Source of the DNA: JAGQOZ01 sp041399205
GTDB lineage: Bacteria > Planctomycetota > Planctomycetia > Pirellulales > Pirellulaceae
Direction of reading: 5' to 3'
DNA length: 64,000 bases
Assembly (NCBI GenBank): GCA_041399205.1
Contig: JAWKTK010000006.1
Coordinates: 124,001 to 188,000, forward strand
Within the stretch, counting starts at the first letter, position 1. Each line of letters starts with the position of its first letter. The position numbers and the translations under genes were made by a program. The notes under the pieces were generated by a model that ran no database searches, had not been told where the DNA came from, and saw nothing but the letters and a program-made list of their open reading frames with translations. Shown piece by piece: positions 8,484 to 18,417 of this stretch.

Positions 8484-9419
8484 ATGCCACCACGAAGAAA
8501 ACTCGTTCACCAAGATCACGTTCCTCAGTCGGTAAAGACGGCGTGGCGAAACGCGTTTATCGACTACCTTCGACTAGAATGTCACGTTGCGGAAAATACC
8601 GTTGCAGCGTATGGACGAGACTTGCTGCGGTTCGAAAAATGGCTGCAAGGCAAGCCACCGAAGTCGCTAACCGTGCAAGACCTTTCCGACTACGCCGCCT
8701 GGTTGCACCGTCAGAAATTGGCGCCCAGCTCGATTGCGCGGAATCTGGTCTCCGTCAAATTGTTCTTTCGCTATTTACAACTGGAAGGCGTGTTGAAAGA
8801 CAATGTGGTGGAGCTGTTGGGAACGCCCAAGATGTGGGAACGCGTACCTTCGGTATTAACTCCGCAGGTAGTGGAAACGTTTTTGCAAGCGCCGCGAAAA
8901 TACGATCGCTACTGGCGACGTGATCGAGCGATGTTGGAACTGCTGTACGCGACGGGATGTCGCGCGTCCGAAATATCGAATCTACGCATGATCGATCTGC
9001 ATCTGGACGAAGCCTACATCAAATGCCACGGTAAAGGAGACAAGCAACGCATCGTGCCGCTAGGGCAAGCTTGCATTCAAGCCCTGCGAATCTATATCCA
9101 AGAAGAACGACCCAAACTGGCTGAATCCAATCCGCCCGACCCCAAGTGGGTGCTGCTTTCGCGCCGAGGTAGACGGTTGCGTCGCGAAGCCATTTGGGAG
9201 CTGGTCAAGAAATACGCACTGCGATCCGGAATTCCCACCAACGTCAGTCCGCACACGCTGCGTCATAGTTTTGCCACACATCTGCTGGCCGGCGGTGCCG
9301 ATCTGCGGCAAGTTCAAGAACTGTTAGGCCACGCCAACATCAGCACCACGCAGATCTACACGCACGTCGATTCCGCTCGACTAAAACGCATTCACCAACA
9401 GTTTCATCCTCGATCTTGA
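8484..9419 (+). CDS. Tyrosine recombinase XerC/XerD family
   Basis: 311 residues. The N-terminal SAM-like DNA-binding domain (about 20-105) is followed by the catalytic domain. Visible catalytic residues are Arg in GCRASEISNL, Lys in GKGDKQRIVPLG, H-x2-R in HTLRHSFATHLL, His in LLGHANISTT, and Tyr in IYTHV. The size and the LAGGADLRQVQELLGH block match XerC/D, which resolve chromosome dimers at dif, rather than phage integrases. It lies just upstream of a probable defence pair, but the gene looks like a housekeeping one in base composition. Confidence 0.93.
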   Translation: MPPRRKLVHQDHVPQSVKTAWRNAFIDYLRLECHVAENTVAAYGRDLLRFEKWLQGKPPKSLTVQDLSDYAAWLHRQKLAPSSIARNLVSVKLFFRYLQLEGVLKDNVVELLGTPKMWERVPSVLTPQVVETFLQAPRKYDRYWRRDRAMLELLYATGCRASEISNLRMIDLHLDEAYIKCHGKGDKQRIVPLGQACIQALRIYIQEERPKLAESNPPDPKWVLLSRRGRRLRREAIWELVKKYALRSGIPTNVSPHTLRHSFATHLLAGGADLRQVQELLGHANISTTQIYTHVDSARLKRIHQQFHPRS

Positions 9420-9591
9420 CCGAACAAGGCGTTCCTTTTTACGGGGCCGGAATCTCCGCCACGCGAAACCGCAGCATGACCTACAGACTGCAAAAGAAAC
9501 TTGTTCGATCGAGCGTATAATGGCAGCTAGACTAGGCCCTATCAGATGATTCTTGTAGAATTGGGACTCGTCAATGAACGGGTAAACACGT

Positions 9592-10818
9592 ATGAGCTTT
9601 CTTTCGAAAATTGAAGTTATCGAGTGTCGGAACATCAAGGAACTCAGCATTCCGATCTCCAGCGAACAACGCAAGCACTTGTTGATCACCGGAAAAAACG
9701 GTTCGGGCAAGACTTCCTTATTGCTTGATCTCGAGAAGTTTCTAAATGGTGTCTTTAATGGCGAATTGAAGATACTTAGGCGTCAACAAGCGTCACTTCA
9801 AGAAGCACGTCAAATCGCTATCAATCAAGTCGCGAACGGTACATCGCAAAGCAATTTCGAGTCCCAGATCACCAATTGGATCAAACAACATTTCGGTGGT
9901 TGTAATCTGATTTTTCATGATGAAGACAAGCTGATCGAACAAGTCAAAGCTGGCACATTCATTCTGGCATTCTTCCCTGCAAAACGAAACACGACGGTTG
10001 CCGTCCCGACAGGCATTCAGAAAATCAATCTTCCGGAAAGAGTTCCGACGAATGCAACAGTTGGCGATCGATTTCTTCAATACATCGTCAACCTCAAAGC
10101 AGACCGTTCATTCGCCAAGGATGACGGGAAAATCGATGAAGTACAACGAATTGACAAATGGTTTCATGAATTCACTGAGCAATTGCGAGACATCTTCGAT
10201 GCGCCGGATCTAATACTAGCCTTCGATCGTCAAAACTACACATTTGAAATTACCATTCCTGGCCAAGAACCATTTGGACTCAACGTCCTATCAGATGGCT
10301 ATTCGGCTATTCTGAGCATCGTTGTGGAGTTGCTAATGAGAATGGAACCTCACCGCCAGGGTCGCCAAGCCCTTAAGTCGTATGACATGGAAGGCATTGT
10401 CTTGGTCGACGAAATTGAAACTCATCTTCATGTTGACCTGCAGAAAAAAATTCTTCCCTTCTTGACTACCGTCTTTCCGAGTCTTCAGTTTGTTGTCTCG
10501 ACCCATTCACCATTCGTGCTTTCGTCATTAAGCAACGCTACGATCTGTGATTTGGAGAATCGGTTCATCACGGAAGACCTGAGCGGCTATTCCTATGACG
10601 CTTTGATCGAAAGCTATTTCGACTCGGACAAGTATTCCGATGAACTTAAGGCCAAACTAGTTGAGTACGAAAAACTGAGCAGCTCGGATGAGCTTAGCCG
10701 TGACCAGTCGAAAACGCTGTTCGAACTAGAAACCTATTTCGATGCCATCCCCAAACAATTTGGCCCTGAATTGGCCGTTAAGCTCCAACAAATCAAGCTT
10801 GATCGACTGAATAAATGA
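9592..10818 (+). CDS. AAA/ABC-type ATPase, Septu PtuA-like
   Basis: 408 residues, cytoplasmic. Walker A is ITGKNGSGKTSLL (residues ~32-44), an ABC-like signature lies at LSDGYSAIL, and Walker B plus D-loop are at GIVLVDEIETHLH. A switch motif is at STHSPFVLSSL. The long helical insertion between Walker A and the signature is typical of the RecF/OLD-like ATPases that pair with nucleases in defence systems. Its ATGA overlap with the HNH gene shows coupling. In Septu, PtuA senses invasion and licenses the PtuB nuclease. A TATAAT at 9516-9521 could be part of its promoter. The pair is more A+T-rich than its neighbours, which suggests horizontal acquisition. Confidence 0.82.
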   Translation: MSFLSKIEVIECRNIKELSIPISSEQRKHLLITGKNGSGKTSLLLDLEKFLNGVFNGELKILRRQQASLQEARQIAINQVANGTSQSNFESQITNWIKQHFGGCNLIFHDEDKLIEQVKAGTFILAFFPAKRNTTVAVPTGIQKINLPERVPTNATVGDRFLQYIVNLKADRSFAKDDGKIDEVQRIDKWFHEFTEQLRDIFDAPDLILAFDRQNYTFEITIPGQEPFGLNVLSDGYSAILSIVVELLMRMEPHRQGRQALKSYDMEGIVLVDEIETHLHVDLQKKILPFLTTVFPSLQFVVSTHSPFVLSSLSNATICDLENRFITEDLSGYSYDALIESYFDSDKYSDELKAKLVEYEKLSSSDELSRDQSKTLFELETYFDAIPKQFGPELAVKLQQIKLDRLNK

Positions 10819-11489
10819 TCTATTTCTCCAAATCTCAACCTGCGCCAGAGTGCTTGGCAACAGAAAAGGACAAGACATCAGGCGATTACAAGTGTGGCGA
10901 CGTGCTCCCGAGACTTGCTGAAGATTTCAAGAACAAATGCTACATCTGTGAATTCAAAGACCCGCCATCCATCAACGTGGAACATTTCGTACCTCACCAA
11001 GGCAACTCGGACTTGAAGTTTTCGTGGGACAACCTTTTTTGGGCGTGCAGCCATTGCAACAACACCAAGCTCGCAAATTCTAGAAATCTTCTAAACTGCA
11101 CAAACAAGGATGACCATGTCGAGCATCGGATTAAACAAAAGTGCAATCCGTTTCCGCACGAAAAGGTCGTATTGGAAGCCCTAGACCAAGATGATCGGAC
11201 AATTGAAACAAGCAAACTACTGAATGACATCTACAACGGGACCACAAAGCTCAAAACGATTGAAGCTGCAAATATAAGATCCGCGTTGGTGCGTGAACTT
11301 CAGAAGTTTCAGGAGCTATTGATTTTTTTCGCGGGAATCAAACCATTCAAGAATCGCGACTTCCTTCTCGAACAGATCAAGGGCCATCTCTCTCAAGACT
11401 CAGCGTTTACCGCGATTAAGCGTTGGACAGTCCGAGACAATCCCACTCTATATCGGCAACTGGGGCATCTGCTACCAGAAGACAGCTAG
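10815..11489 (+). CDS. HNH endonuclease, Septu PtuB-like
   Basis: 224 residues. The N-terminal half holds a zinc-stapled HNH fold: CYIC (C-x2-C), INVEHFVPH with the catalytic His, then a W-D-N-L-F-W segment and ACSHCNN (C-x2-C then Asn). This order matches the nuclease family found with retron and Septu ATPases. The helical C-terminal half probably binds the partner ATPase or DNA. The start codon overlaps the ATPase stop by four bases. Degradation of phage or host nucleic acid on infection is inferred from the family; no target is visible in the sequence. Confidence 0.82.
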   Translation: MIYFSKSQPAPECLATEKDKTSGDYKCGDVLPRLAEDFKNKCYICEFKDPPSINVEHFVPHQGNSDLKFSWDNLFWACSHCNNTKLANSRNLLNCTNKDDHVEHRIKQKCNPFPHEKVVLEALDQDDRTIETSKLLNDIYNGTTKLKTIEAANIRSALVRELQKFQELLIFFAGIKPFKNRDFLLEQIKGHLSQDSAFTAIKRWTVRDNPTLYRQLGHLLPEDS

Positions 11490-11552
11490 CCCAGATTCGT
11501 ACTTTTTCCACTTTCAGCGTACCTTTGCTACCGTCAAAACGAAAGTATCGCC

Positions 11553-13355
11553 ATGCCTAACGAAACAAACCTGAATGCCATGTCGTTGCCCTGCGAATGG
11601 AACCGTCGCCGCTTTGTTTCGTTTGTGGCGGGAACCACTTTAGGAGCGACCTGTCGAACCATGCTGGGACAAGAAGATTCGCCAAAGCCACCGTTTATTC
11701 AATCGCAGTCGTTGAAATCCAGAAATCAAAATCGCTCGACCGTTGTCGCGCAACACGGCATGGTCTGCGCCAGCCAACCGTTGGCAGCGATGGTTGGCAT
11801 TGACATTTTGAAAAAAGGAGGCAGCTGTATTGACGCGGCGATTGCCACCAACGCCATGCTAGGATTGACCGAACCGGCCAGCAACGGCATTGGCGGAGAT
11901 CTGTTTGCCATCGTGTGGTCTGAACAGGATCAAAAGTTGCTTGGATTGAACGCCAGCGGTCGGTCTCCCTATGCTTGGAATCTGGAAGAAGCTCAGAAAC
12001 GCGGCCTGGACCGGATTCCTCGCAACAGTCCGCTCAGCTGGACCGTTCCCGGTTGCGTCAGTGGCTGGGGCCAATTGCACGCCAAATTCGGCAAGCTCGC
12101 TTGGGCCGACCTTTTGTCGCCCGCCATTGAATACGCCGCGAACGGATTTCCACTTTCGCCCATCATCGCAGGGCATTTTCAATTCGATCCTAACGAATCT
12201 GCCACACTCACGGCCTTGTACCACCCAGAGGGCAAACCGCCGCAATACGGGCAGATTTTTCGCAATTCGTTACTCGCGGACACCTATCGCGAAATCGCTC
12301 GCGGCGGCTGGAAAGCGTTTTATGAAGGCAAGACGGCTGACCAGATTGTGGCCAAGTCGCACGAGCTTGGCGGACTAATGCAAAAGAAGGATCTGGCAGA
12401 CCATACGGCCAATTGGGTTAAACCGGTGAGCAGTTCCTATCGAGGTTGGGACGTGTGGGAAATTCCGCCGAATGGACAAGGCATCTGTGCGCTGCAAATT
12501 CTAAATCTGCTGGAGAACTTTGAAATTGCGGCATTGCAGCCGAATTCGGCCGAACACTTGCACTTGTTTGCCGAAGCGAAGAAGTTGGCGTTTGAAGATC
12601 GAGCTCGTTATTATGCCGATCCTCACTTCGCCGACGTGCCGGTCGAATGGTTGATTTCCAAAGAGTATGCCCAGCGTCGCGCAAAACTGATTTCGCCCGC
12701 AAAAGCCAATTCCAAGATTCAGCCCGGCGATCCCAAGCTTGATGATGATACGGTCTATCTGACTGCCGCCGATGCGCAGGGCAACATGGTGTCTTTCATT
12801 CAAAGCGTTTACAACGGTTTTGGGTCCATGATCTGTCCAGACGAAGTGGGATTTCACATGCAGAACCGAGGTCAAGCGTTTTCCTTGGATCCAAATCATC
12901 GCAACAAATTGGAACCGCACAAACGACCGTTCCACACTATCATTCCCGCGTTTTTGACCAAGGACGGAGCGCCGGTCATGTCGTTTGGTGTCATGGGCGG
13001 AGACTTCCAGCCGCAAGGACACGCTCAAGTCATTATGAACATGATTGACTTTCACATGTCACCGCAACAAGCCGGCGAACAAGCTCGTTTAGCTCACGAC
13101 GGTAGTTCCAGCCCCTGGGGCGATACGCTGGAGAATGGTGGCGAATTGGTGTTCGAATCGGGAATTTCGGATTCCGTGCGAGCTCGTTTGGCCGAACTTG
13201 GACATCGAATTCGACCAGGCGTCTCGCGCATGGAGGTTATCAAGCGATTTGCAGCGAAGACCATCCGCTGCGTTACTTTGGCGGTTCGATCCTCGCAAAA
13301 GCGCGGCACTGGGCTTTTGATCCACTGCCAGACTATTCGTACAATCTTTAGCTAA
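11553..13355 (+). CDS. Gamma-glutamyltransferase, C-terminus frameshifted
   Basis: 600 residues as sequenced. It cleaves and transfers gamma-glutamyl groups from glutathione and related compounds outside the cytoplasm. A Tat-like leader (RRRFVSFVAGTTLGAT) starts near residue 18. The large-subunit motifs ATNAMLGLTEPASNGIGGDLF and the likely autoprocessing Thr in DDDTVYLTAADAQGNMVS (around 405) are intact. Near 13230 the frame leaves the family: shifting frame restores GGYQAI and then, after a second shift near 13297, FGGSDPRKSAALGF ending at 13320. Two single-base losses therefore replace the last ~30 residues. A sequencing error is likely. Followed by a heavily broken aldehyde dehydrogenase. 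Confidence 0.85.
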   Translation: MPNETNLNAMSLPCEWNRRRFVSFVAGTTLGATCRTMLGQEDSPKPPFIQSQSLKSRNQNRSTVVAQHGMVCASQPLAAMVGIDILKKGGSCIDAAIATNAMLGLTEPASNGIGGDLFAIVWSEQDQKLLGLNASGRSPYAWNLEEAQKRGLDRIPRNSPLSWTVPGCVSGWGQLHAKFGKLAWADLLSPAIEYAANGFPLSPIIAGHFQFDPNESATLTALYHPEGKPPQYGQIFRNSLLADTYREIARGGWKAFYEGKTADQIVAKSHELGGLMQKKDLADHTANWVKPVSSSYRGWDVWEIPPNGQGICALQILNLLENFEIAALQPNSAEHLHLFAEAKKLAFEDRARYYADPHFADVPVEWLISKEYAQRRAKLISPAKANSKIQPGDPKLDDDTVYLTAADAQGNMVSFIQSVYNGFGSMICPDEVGFHMQNRGQAFSLDPNHRNKLEPHKRPFHTIIPAFLTKDGAPVMSFGVMGGDFQPQGHAQVIMNMIDFHMSPQQAGEQARLAHDGSSSPWGDTLENGGELVFESGISDSVRARLAELGHRIRPGVSRMEVIKRFAAKTIRCVTLAVRSSQKRGTGLLIHCQTIRTIFS

Positions 13356-13414
13356 GCACACGCCACGACCCAGCAAACGATCGGTTCCCTTTTCGAAATC
13401 AGGAGGCACGAAAC

Positions 13415-14873
13415 ATGGCAACAATCACCGAACCCAAACTGGCCAAACCAGAAGTTCGTCAAACACTTTGCTTTATCGGCGGCGAATGGGTACTGTCCCA
13501 AAGCGGCAAAACATTTGCCACTATTAACCCAGCGACCGAAGAACCGATTGCGCAAGTGGCCGAAGGAGACGCGGCTGACGTTGACGCCGCCGCCCAGGCC
13601 GCTCGACATGCCCTGAGCAAGGCGAATGGCCAAAATGATGCTCGCGACCGAGGTAAATTGATGCACAAATTGTGCGATCTGTTGGAAGCGGCCGAGGAAC
13701 TGGCGGCGCTAGGACCGCTGGACAACGGCAAACCGGTAGGGACGCCCGAGCTGCCGATGTGCCGCTGACAATTGATTGTCTTCGATATTACGCCGGTTTT
13801 GCCGACAAGATTCAGGGCGACACTATTCCGGTTCGCGGCAACTACTTCACGTACACTCGGAAAGAACCTGTAGGCGTTGCCGGACAAATCATTCCGGAAT
13901 TTTCCGATGCTGATGGTCGCTTGGAAATGGGGACCTGCGTTGGCGGCCGGTTGCACTATCGTCATGAAACCCGCCGAACAGACTCCGCTGACTTGCCTAC
14001 GGATGGCTCGTCTGGCTCAAAAAGCCGGTATTCCCGACGGCGTAATCAACGTCGTCCCGGGCTACGGACCAACGGCCGGCGCCAGCTTGGTCAAACATCC
14101 CGGCGTAGACAAGATTGCGTTTACAGGCGAACATCTGACCGCACAAACCATCATGAAAGATGCTTCACAAACGTTGAAGCGACTGGACGTTCGAATTGGG
14201 GCAAAAGCCCTCAATATCATTTTTGACGATGCCGATTTGGACGCGGCCATTCAAGGAGCTCACTTCGGTCTGTACTTCAATCAGGGGCAATGTTGTTGTG
14301 CGGGTAGCCGAGTGTTCGTGCAGGAATCGATCTACGATCAATTCGTCGAACGGATTTGCGAACTGAACCAGCAAAGAAAGTTAGGCAACCCGCTAGATCC
14401 GCAAACACAACAAGGCCCGCAAGTCGATCAGAATCAGTTCGACAAGATCATGAAGTACATTGATCTGGGCAAGAGCGAAGGAGCGGCGTGTTTGAGCGGC
14501 GGCGAACGGTTTGGAGAACGAGGTTATTTTGTGAAGCCCACCGTCTTTGCGAATGTGACGGACCATATGGCGATTGCCAAAGACGAAATCTTTGGCCCCG
14601 TGATGTCCGTGCTGAAATTTAAGGATATGCAAGAAGTCATTCAACGAGGCAACAATACGTTCTATGGTCTGGCGGCGGCCGTCTGGACCAAAGACATTGC
14701 TCGCCAGCATATGGCAGCGCCTGAAGGCAGGCACGGTGGTCGTCAATTGCTACGACGTTCTTGACGCAGCCGCTCCATTTGGCGGTTTCAAAATGTCCGG
14801 CATGGGTCGCGAATTGGGCGAAAAAGGCCTAGACGCGTATCTGGAAACCAAGACCGTCACCGTGGCGCTGTAG
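13415..14873 (+). pseudogene. NAD-dependent aldehyde dehydrogenase, multiply frameshifted
   Basis: Fragments in all three frames join into one aldehyde dehydrogenase of about 486 residues. The start (FIGGEWVLSQSGKTFATINPATEE) is in frame 1 to about 13735. DCLRYYAGFADKIQGDTIPV follows in another frame, then WKWGPALAAGCTIVMKPAEQTPL, the nucleophile segment FNQGQCCCAGSR and KDEIFGPVMSVLKF in a third, and finally APFGGFKMSGMGREL to the stop at 14873. The catalytic Cys is present. The ELGGK segment carrying the general-base Glu is scrambled by compensating indels near 14180-14215. The start has AGGAGG upstream. As sequenced no functional enzyme is encoded; dense base-calling errors are at least as likely as true decay. 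Confidence 0.85.
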
Positions 14874-14937
14874 ACTTTCTTCGTTTCGAAATCAGTCTCG
14901 GCGCGTACAAAGAAAACCTACCGATTAGCTGCCGAAT

Positions 14938-16439
14938 TTAAGGTTCTTCTGCAAACTTGCGGACGGCAGCTTGATGGTAACGCAGTGATGCGGGCGAATG
15001 GCCTTGCTGCTGAAGTTGTTCTAGCCGCAGTTGAGCCGCTTCTTTGATGAAACCAGCGAATCGCCTCGGGTGAAATTCGAGCTTGATTTTCGAATTCCAC
15101 GTAAAACGGGCCACTCATCGCCAAATGCGGCGTGGCGGCGTTCTCGGTTTGCGCCATCAACAGACACCAACCGCTTTCGGTAAATTCGATCGGCGGTAAA
15201 CGGCCGCCCGCTTTGGCCCAATCCTCCAAACGGACTTCGGCCACGTTTTGTCCATTCTTGATGATTTGCAGGTAGGAGATTTTTTCGCGAGTGGCCAGAG
15301 TCGCACTCAACTCTAACGTCACCGTTTCGCCTTGATAGCCCGGAAATACAGTGCCAGGCAATTGGTCATTCGCCTTGACGGTCAAGATCGGACCGTTGGT
15401 AGCGAAACAGCGGCCTAACAACAACTGTGACCACCACTGGTCAGCGGAATTCTTCGCCGCAGTAAACGTAAACTCGGTTATAGCCCAGCGATTGCCGCTG
15501 ATTCCAACTCCGCTGCCAGCCACGGGCGGCATTCGGTAGCCCGCTTCCAAGATTCTGAAATAGGTTTCTCGCGCGGCCAGCAGGTCATCCACGTGCCAAT
15601 TCGCTTGGTAAGTAAAACACTGGTCCAGCACCGGAAACATCTTCAACTGGCCACTGGCCAACCACACGAAGATCGGGATGCGTTTGGGATCGACCGTCCA
15701 CGGCGGCACGATTTGCAGCGAACGATCGACCCAAATAGACAATCGGTGCTTCGTTCGATTGCGAACGATAGATTCGCTTCAAATGCTCGAAGACGCTATC
15801 CGGACCAACCTTGCCTTGCTGCGCCGCTGTGGTTCGCAACAATCGGATTTGCTCCGTACGGCCAACAGAAATGTCAACCGCTTGGGACGAAAAGAACCTT
15901 TGTTTGGCCACAGCTTGCGCAGCAGGAGGGGTGTCAGACTTTTGATCTTGGTTCGCCGTTAGGAGAGCAAAATGCAGGTCTTCCGCCAGCATCCAGCGAC
16001 CGATATCGTTGGCCGAAAGGTGGCAATCCAAATCGCCTGAATACCATCCGTCATGCCTCAGATGAGCGAACCGTTCCATGGTGACTTGCTGGTTGTCTTC
16101 GGCCGCTTTCTGGATTGAAAAATTACCGGTGCGAATCTTGTATTCGGGGCCGCGTTCCATACGAAAAGTATATTCGCCTGGTTTGAGCCGAAAGATATGC
16201 GCGCCGTCAATCGTAAAGAAGCCATCTTGATTCAACGTTTCCGCAACGGTGACCGGTTGCTGACGCCGGTCAAAAACATGCATCCGCACGGCGATTGGTT
16301 CGTTGGAATCCTGATCAACCACTCGCAATTCAAACTGCGGATCTGCGGCCGTAGCGAGTCGCAATGCGTGGACAAGTACAAGGCAGATGATCAGCAGAAC
16401 GTAACGCACGATTCGCTTACGCTTCCGCCATTTTTGCAC
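14938..16439 (-). pseudogene. Secreted CehA/McbA-type metallohydrolase-like protein, frameshifted
   Basis: Begins with a signal peptide (YVLLIICLVLVHALRLATA). An Ig/carboxypeptidase-regulatory-like domain follows (ELRVVDQDSNEPIAVRMHV), then the hallmark GWYSGDLDCHLSANDIGRWMLAEDLHFALL near residue 130. Relatives have D-x-H-x-H here, so the metal site looks degenerate. The frame breaks near 15745, where the alternative frame restores WVDRSLQIVPPW...FVWLASGQLKMFPV. It breaks again near 15060, after which KEAAQLRLEQLQQQGH to KFAEEP ends at the true stop 14938-14940. The start overlaps the end of the HDOD-GGDEF gene by 23 bp, so the two may be cotranscribed. Confidence 0.7.
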
Positions 16440-17967
16440 AATTTCGACCGGAATCCTTGGCCAAGTACAGCAGCTTATCTGCTTCTTCCATCAATGTGGT
16501 GATGTCCATGCCTTTGTTGAGCTTGGCGGTGCGAACAGCACCCAAACTGACGGTCACCTTCAGCGATTGGCCCTTGTATTCGATCTTCAAATTCTCCACC
16601 GCTCGGCGAATACGCTCGGTAGCAATCGAAAGATTTCGGAACGAAATATTGGTCAACAGTGCAGCGAATTCTTCTCCGCCAATTCGTCCAACAAAATCAG
16701 TTTGGCGAACAGTCTTGGCCAAGCATTTGGCAACTTGCTTTAATGCTTCATCACCCGCCAGATGTCCGTGCGTGTCGTTTAATTTCTTGAAGTGATCCAC
16801 ATCGATCAGCACCACCGCGATTTCTCGAGAAATCCCCGTGCGGCAACTGGCATCGATAATCGCTTGGACGCGTCGATCAAATTCGCGACGATTCGGAATT
16901 CCAGTCAAGGCGTCGGTTTGAGCCGCCTCTTGCCAGCGTTGTTTTTCGCCTTCCAGTTCAGACTTTGCGCGTTTGGACGATTCGAGGTCCAGATTGGTTT
17001 CCAAGCTTATTTCGACAATCTGATTTCTAGCTTCGTTGACAATGTCTTGATAAGACCGCACATCGCGTTGATCTACGTTCAACAACTCTGCCAACGTTTT
17101 GACCTCGTCTTGCAGTGAAACAATGAAGTCCGCAATTTCACCGTGAGACAGACCGAACAGGTCATAGGCGATATCAAAGACGTCCACCGTTTTGCCGCTG
17201 TCGCTGTATTCACATAAGAGCGAACTGATGCGGTCGGCAACTAAGACGATCTTTGACAATATGTCACATTCGTGATTATCGCGAGCGGCGGACCAATTTG
17301 CGACGCCATTCACCAGGCTTTCGGGAAGCTCCCAACTATGCAGCAGCTCTCGCGCCACGTCGTTGTGGCAACATCCCAAGATGGCCAATTCTTGTTCGGC
17401 TTCTGGAATTGCGCCGCGCGTCGCCACCAGGACGTCGCCGTATTCACTGGGAATCGCATTGGCCATAGCCAATTGCCCAATGCGACTGACCAATCCGCAG
17501 AAGAAGGCCTCTTCCTGATCACCTTGATTGGTGTAGCGAGCAAAATTGCGTCCGGCCACGGCAGTACAGATGCTGCGTTCCCAATAGGTTTGATAATCAA
17601 AATCCGTCAAACGGCGTTTGCTGTGCATGGATTCGGCCAGCGAAAAGCTGAGCGACATAATCTTCAGCGCTTTCAGCCCCAAAACCGTACAAGCACGCGG
17701 TACCGTCGTAATCTTGTGACCTCGGCTGTAGCGAGCCGAATTGGCCAAATGCAAAAGCTTGGCCGATAGCGCGGGCTCCAGCGAAACGATTTCGGCCAAA
17801 TCGGTTACTCGCACCTCTTCATTGCGACACAACTTGACAACCTGCAATGCGACGGCAGGCAGGCTGGGCAAGTGCTTGGATCGCAGTATTTCGGCCAGTA
17901 ACGGTGAGGGTTTCGTCAGCGTCGATTCAGGCGATTCGGTCGAATGGGAGGTGCTGCTCGTCATCAA
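16417..17967 (-). CDS. HDOD and GGDEF domain protein, predicted diguanylate cyclase
   Basis: 516 residues, soluble. The HDOD domain (about residues 30-230) contains LPSLPAVALQVVKLCRNEEV and AKLLHLANSARYSRG. A helical linker follows (about 290-345). The GGDEF domain (about 350-516) starts with TDALTGIPNRREFDRRV and has the active GGEEF motif in GRIGGEEFAALL. An RQTD sequence five residues before GGEEF is the RxxD inhibitory I-site. It probably makes cyclic-di-GMP with product feedback. Given the adjacent flagellar genes, control of motility is a reasonable but unproven role. Confidence 0.92.
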   Translation of the reverse strand: MMTSSTSHSTESPESTLTKPSPLLAEILRSKHLPSLPAVALQVVKLCRNEEVRVTDLAEIVSLEPALSAKLLHLANSARYSRGHKITTVPRACTVLGLKALKIMSLSFSLAESMHSKRRLTDFDYQTYWERSICTAVAGRNFARYTNQGDQEEAFFCGLVSRIGQLAMANAIPSEYGDVLVATRGAIPEAEQELAILGCCHNDVARELLHSWELPESLVNGVANWSAARDNHECDILSKIVLVADRISSLLCEYSDSGKTVDVFDIAYDLFGLSHGEIADFIVSLQDEVKTLAELLNVDQRDVRSYQDIVNEARNQIVEISLETNLDLESSKRAKSELEGEKQRWQEAAQTDALTGIPNRREFDRRVQAIIDASCRTGISREIAVVLIDVDHFKKLNDTHGHLAGDEALKQVAKCLAKTVRQTDFVGRIGGEEFAALLTNISFRNLSIATERIRRAVENLKIEYKGQSLKVTVSLGAVRTAKLNKGMDITTLMEEADKLLYLAKDSGRNCAKMAEA

Positions 17968-18175
17968 TTTGGGCCTTTGGAAACGTGGTTTGACAAGAAA
18001 CCATGGTCTAAGGAAACCGAGAATGTCGCGAAAAAGAACCTAGCTAAAGCGGGTTTCCCCAGGCCGAATCGAGCCGATTCACGATAATTCGCACAATCCC
18101 ACTCGTCGCGGACGCCGCACTTCGGCAAACACTTATCACCCTGCAGATCACCGCAACACCTTTCATTCGCGCCTG

Positions 18176-18209
18176 TGGGAGCCAATGGGAGGAGTGGGGA
18201 CCAGTGGGG
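18176..18209 (+). promoter_or_regulatory. Four TGGGN boxes with ~10-bp period, candidate MraZ operator
   Basis: TGGGA at 18176 and 18186 and TGGGG at 18195 and 18205 are spaced by 10, 9 and 10 bp. MraZ proteins are known to bind direct TGGGN repeats with 5-bp spacers upstream of their own genes. The array lies 228 bp before the mraZ start, inside the 469-bp gap that separates mraZ from the divergent HDOD-GGDEF gene. I see no convincing gene in that gap. Confidence 0.65.
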
Positions 18210-18417
18210 ATGACGTGTTCCTTGGAGACGTCTGTGAAAGCGACAAAACTAGGCCAAATCCACACTCTCTCAAACCAAAACCAAGGCTTTTTCGACGATC
18301 GCAAACTACTATCTGGAAATGACTTGCGACAATTCTGGATGCTCCAGCGAATTTGACTGTTCGCACATGTTGACGCCGATCAGATAGTGGCTATCCTAGG
18401 GCCTTATTGGAGCTGAA

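Noticed and set aside
8484..11489. Integrase-bearing mobile element spanning recombinase and defence pair
   Set aside because: The recombinase looks like housekeeping XerC/D, and I found no attachment repeats or tRNA at either end.
9592..11489. Retron or PARIS-type system
   Set aside because: No reverse transcriptase or TOPRIM-domain partner is present; the partner is an HNH nuclease, which fits Septu better.
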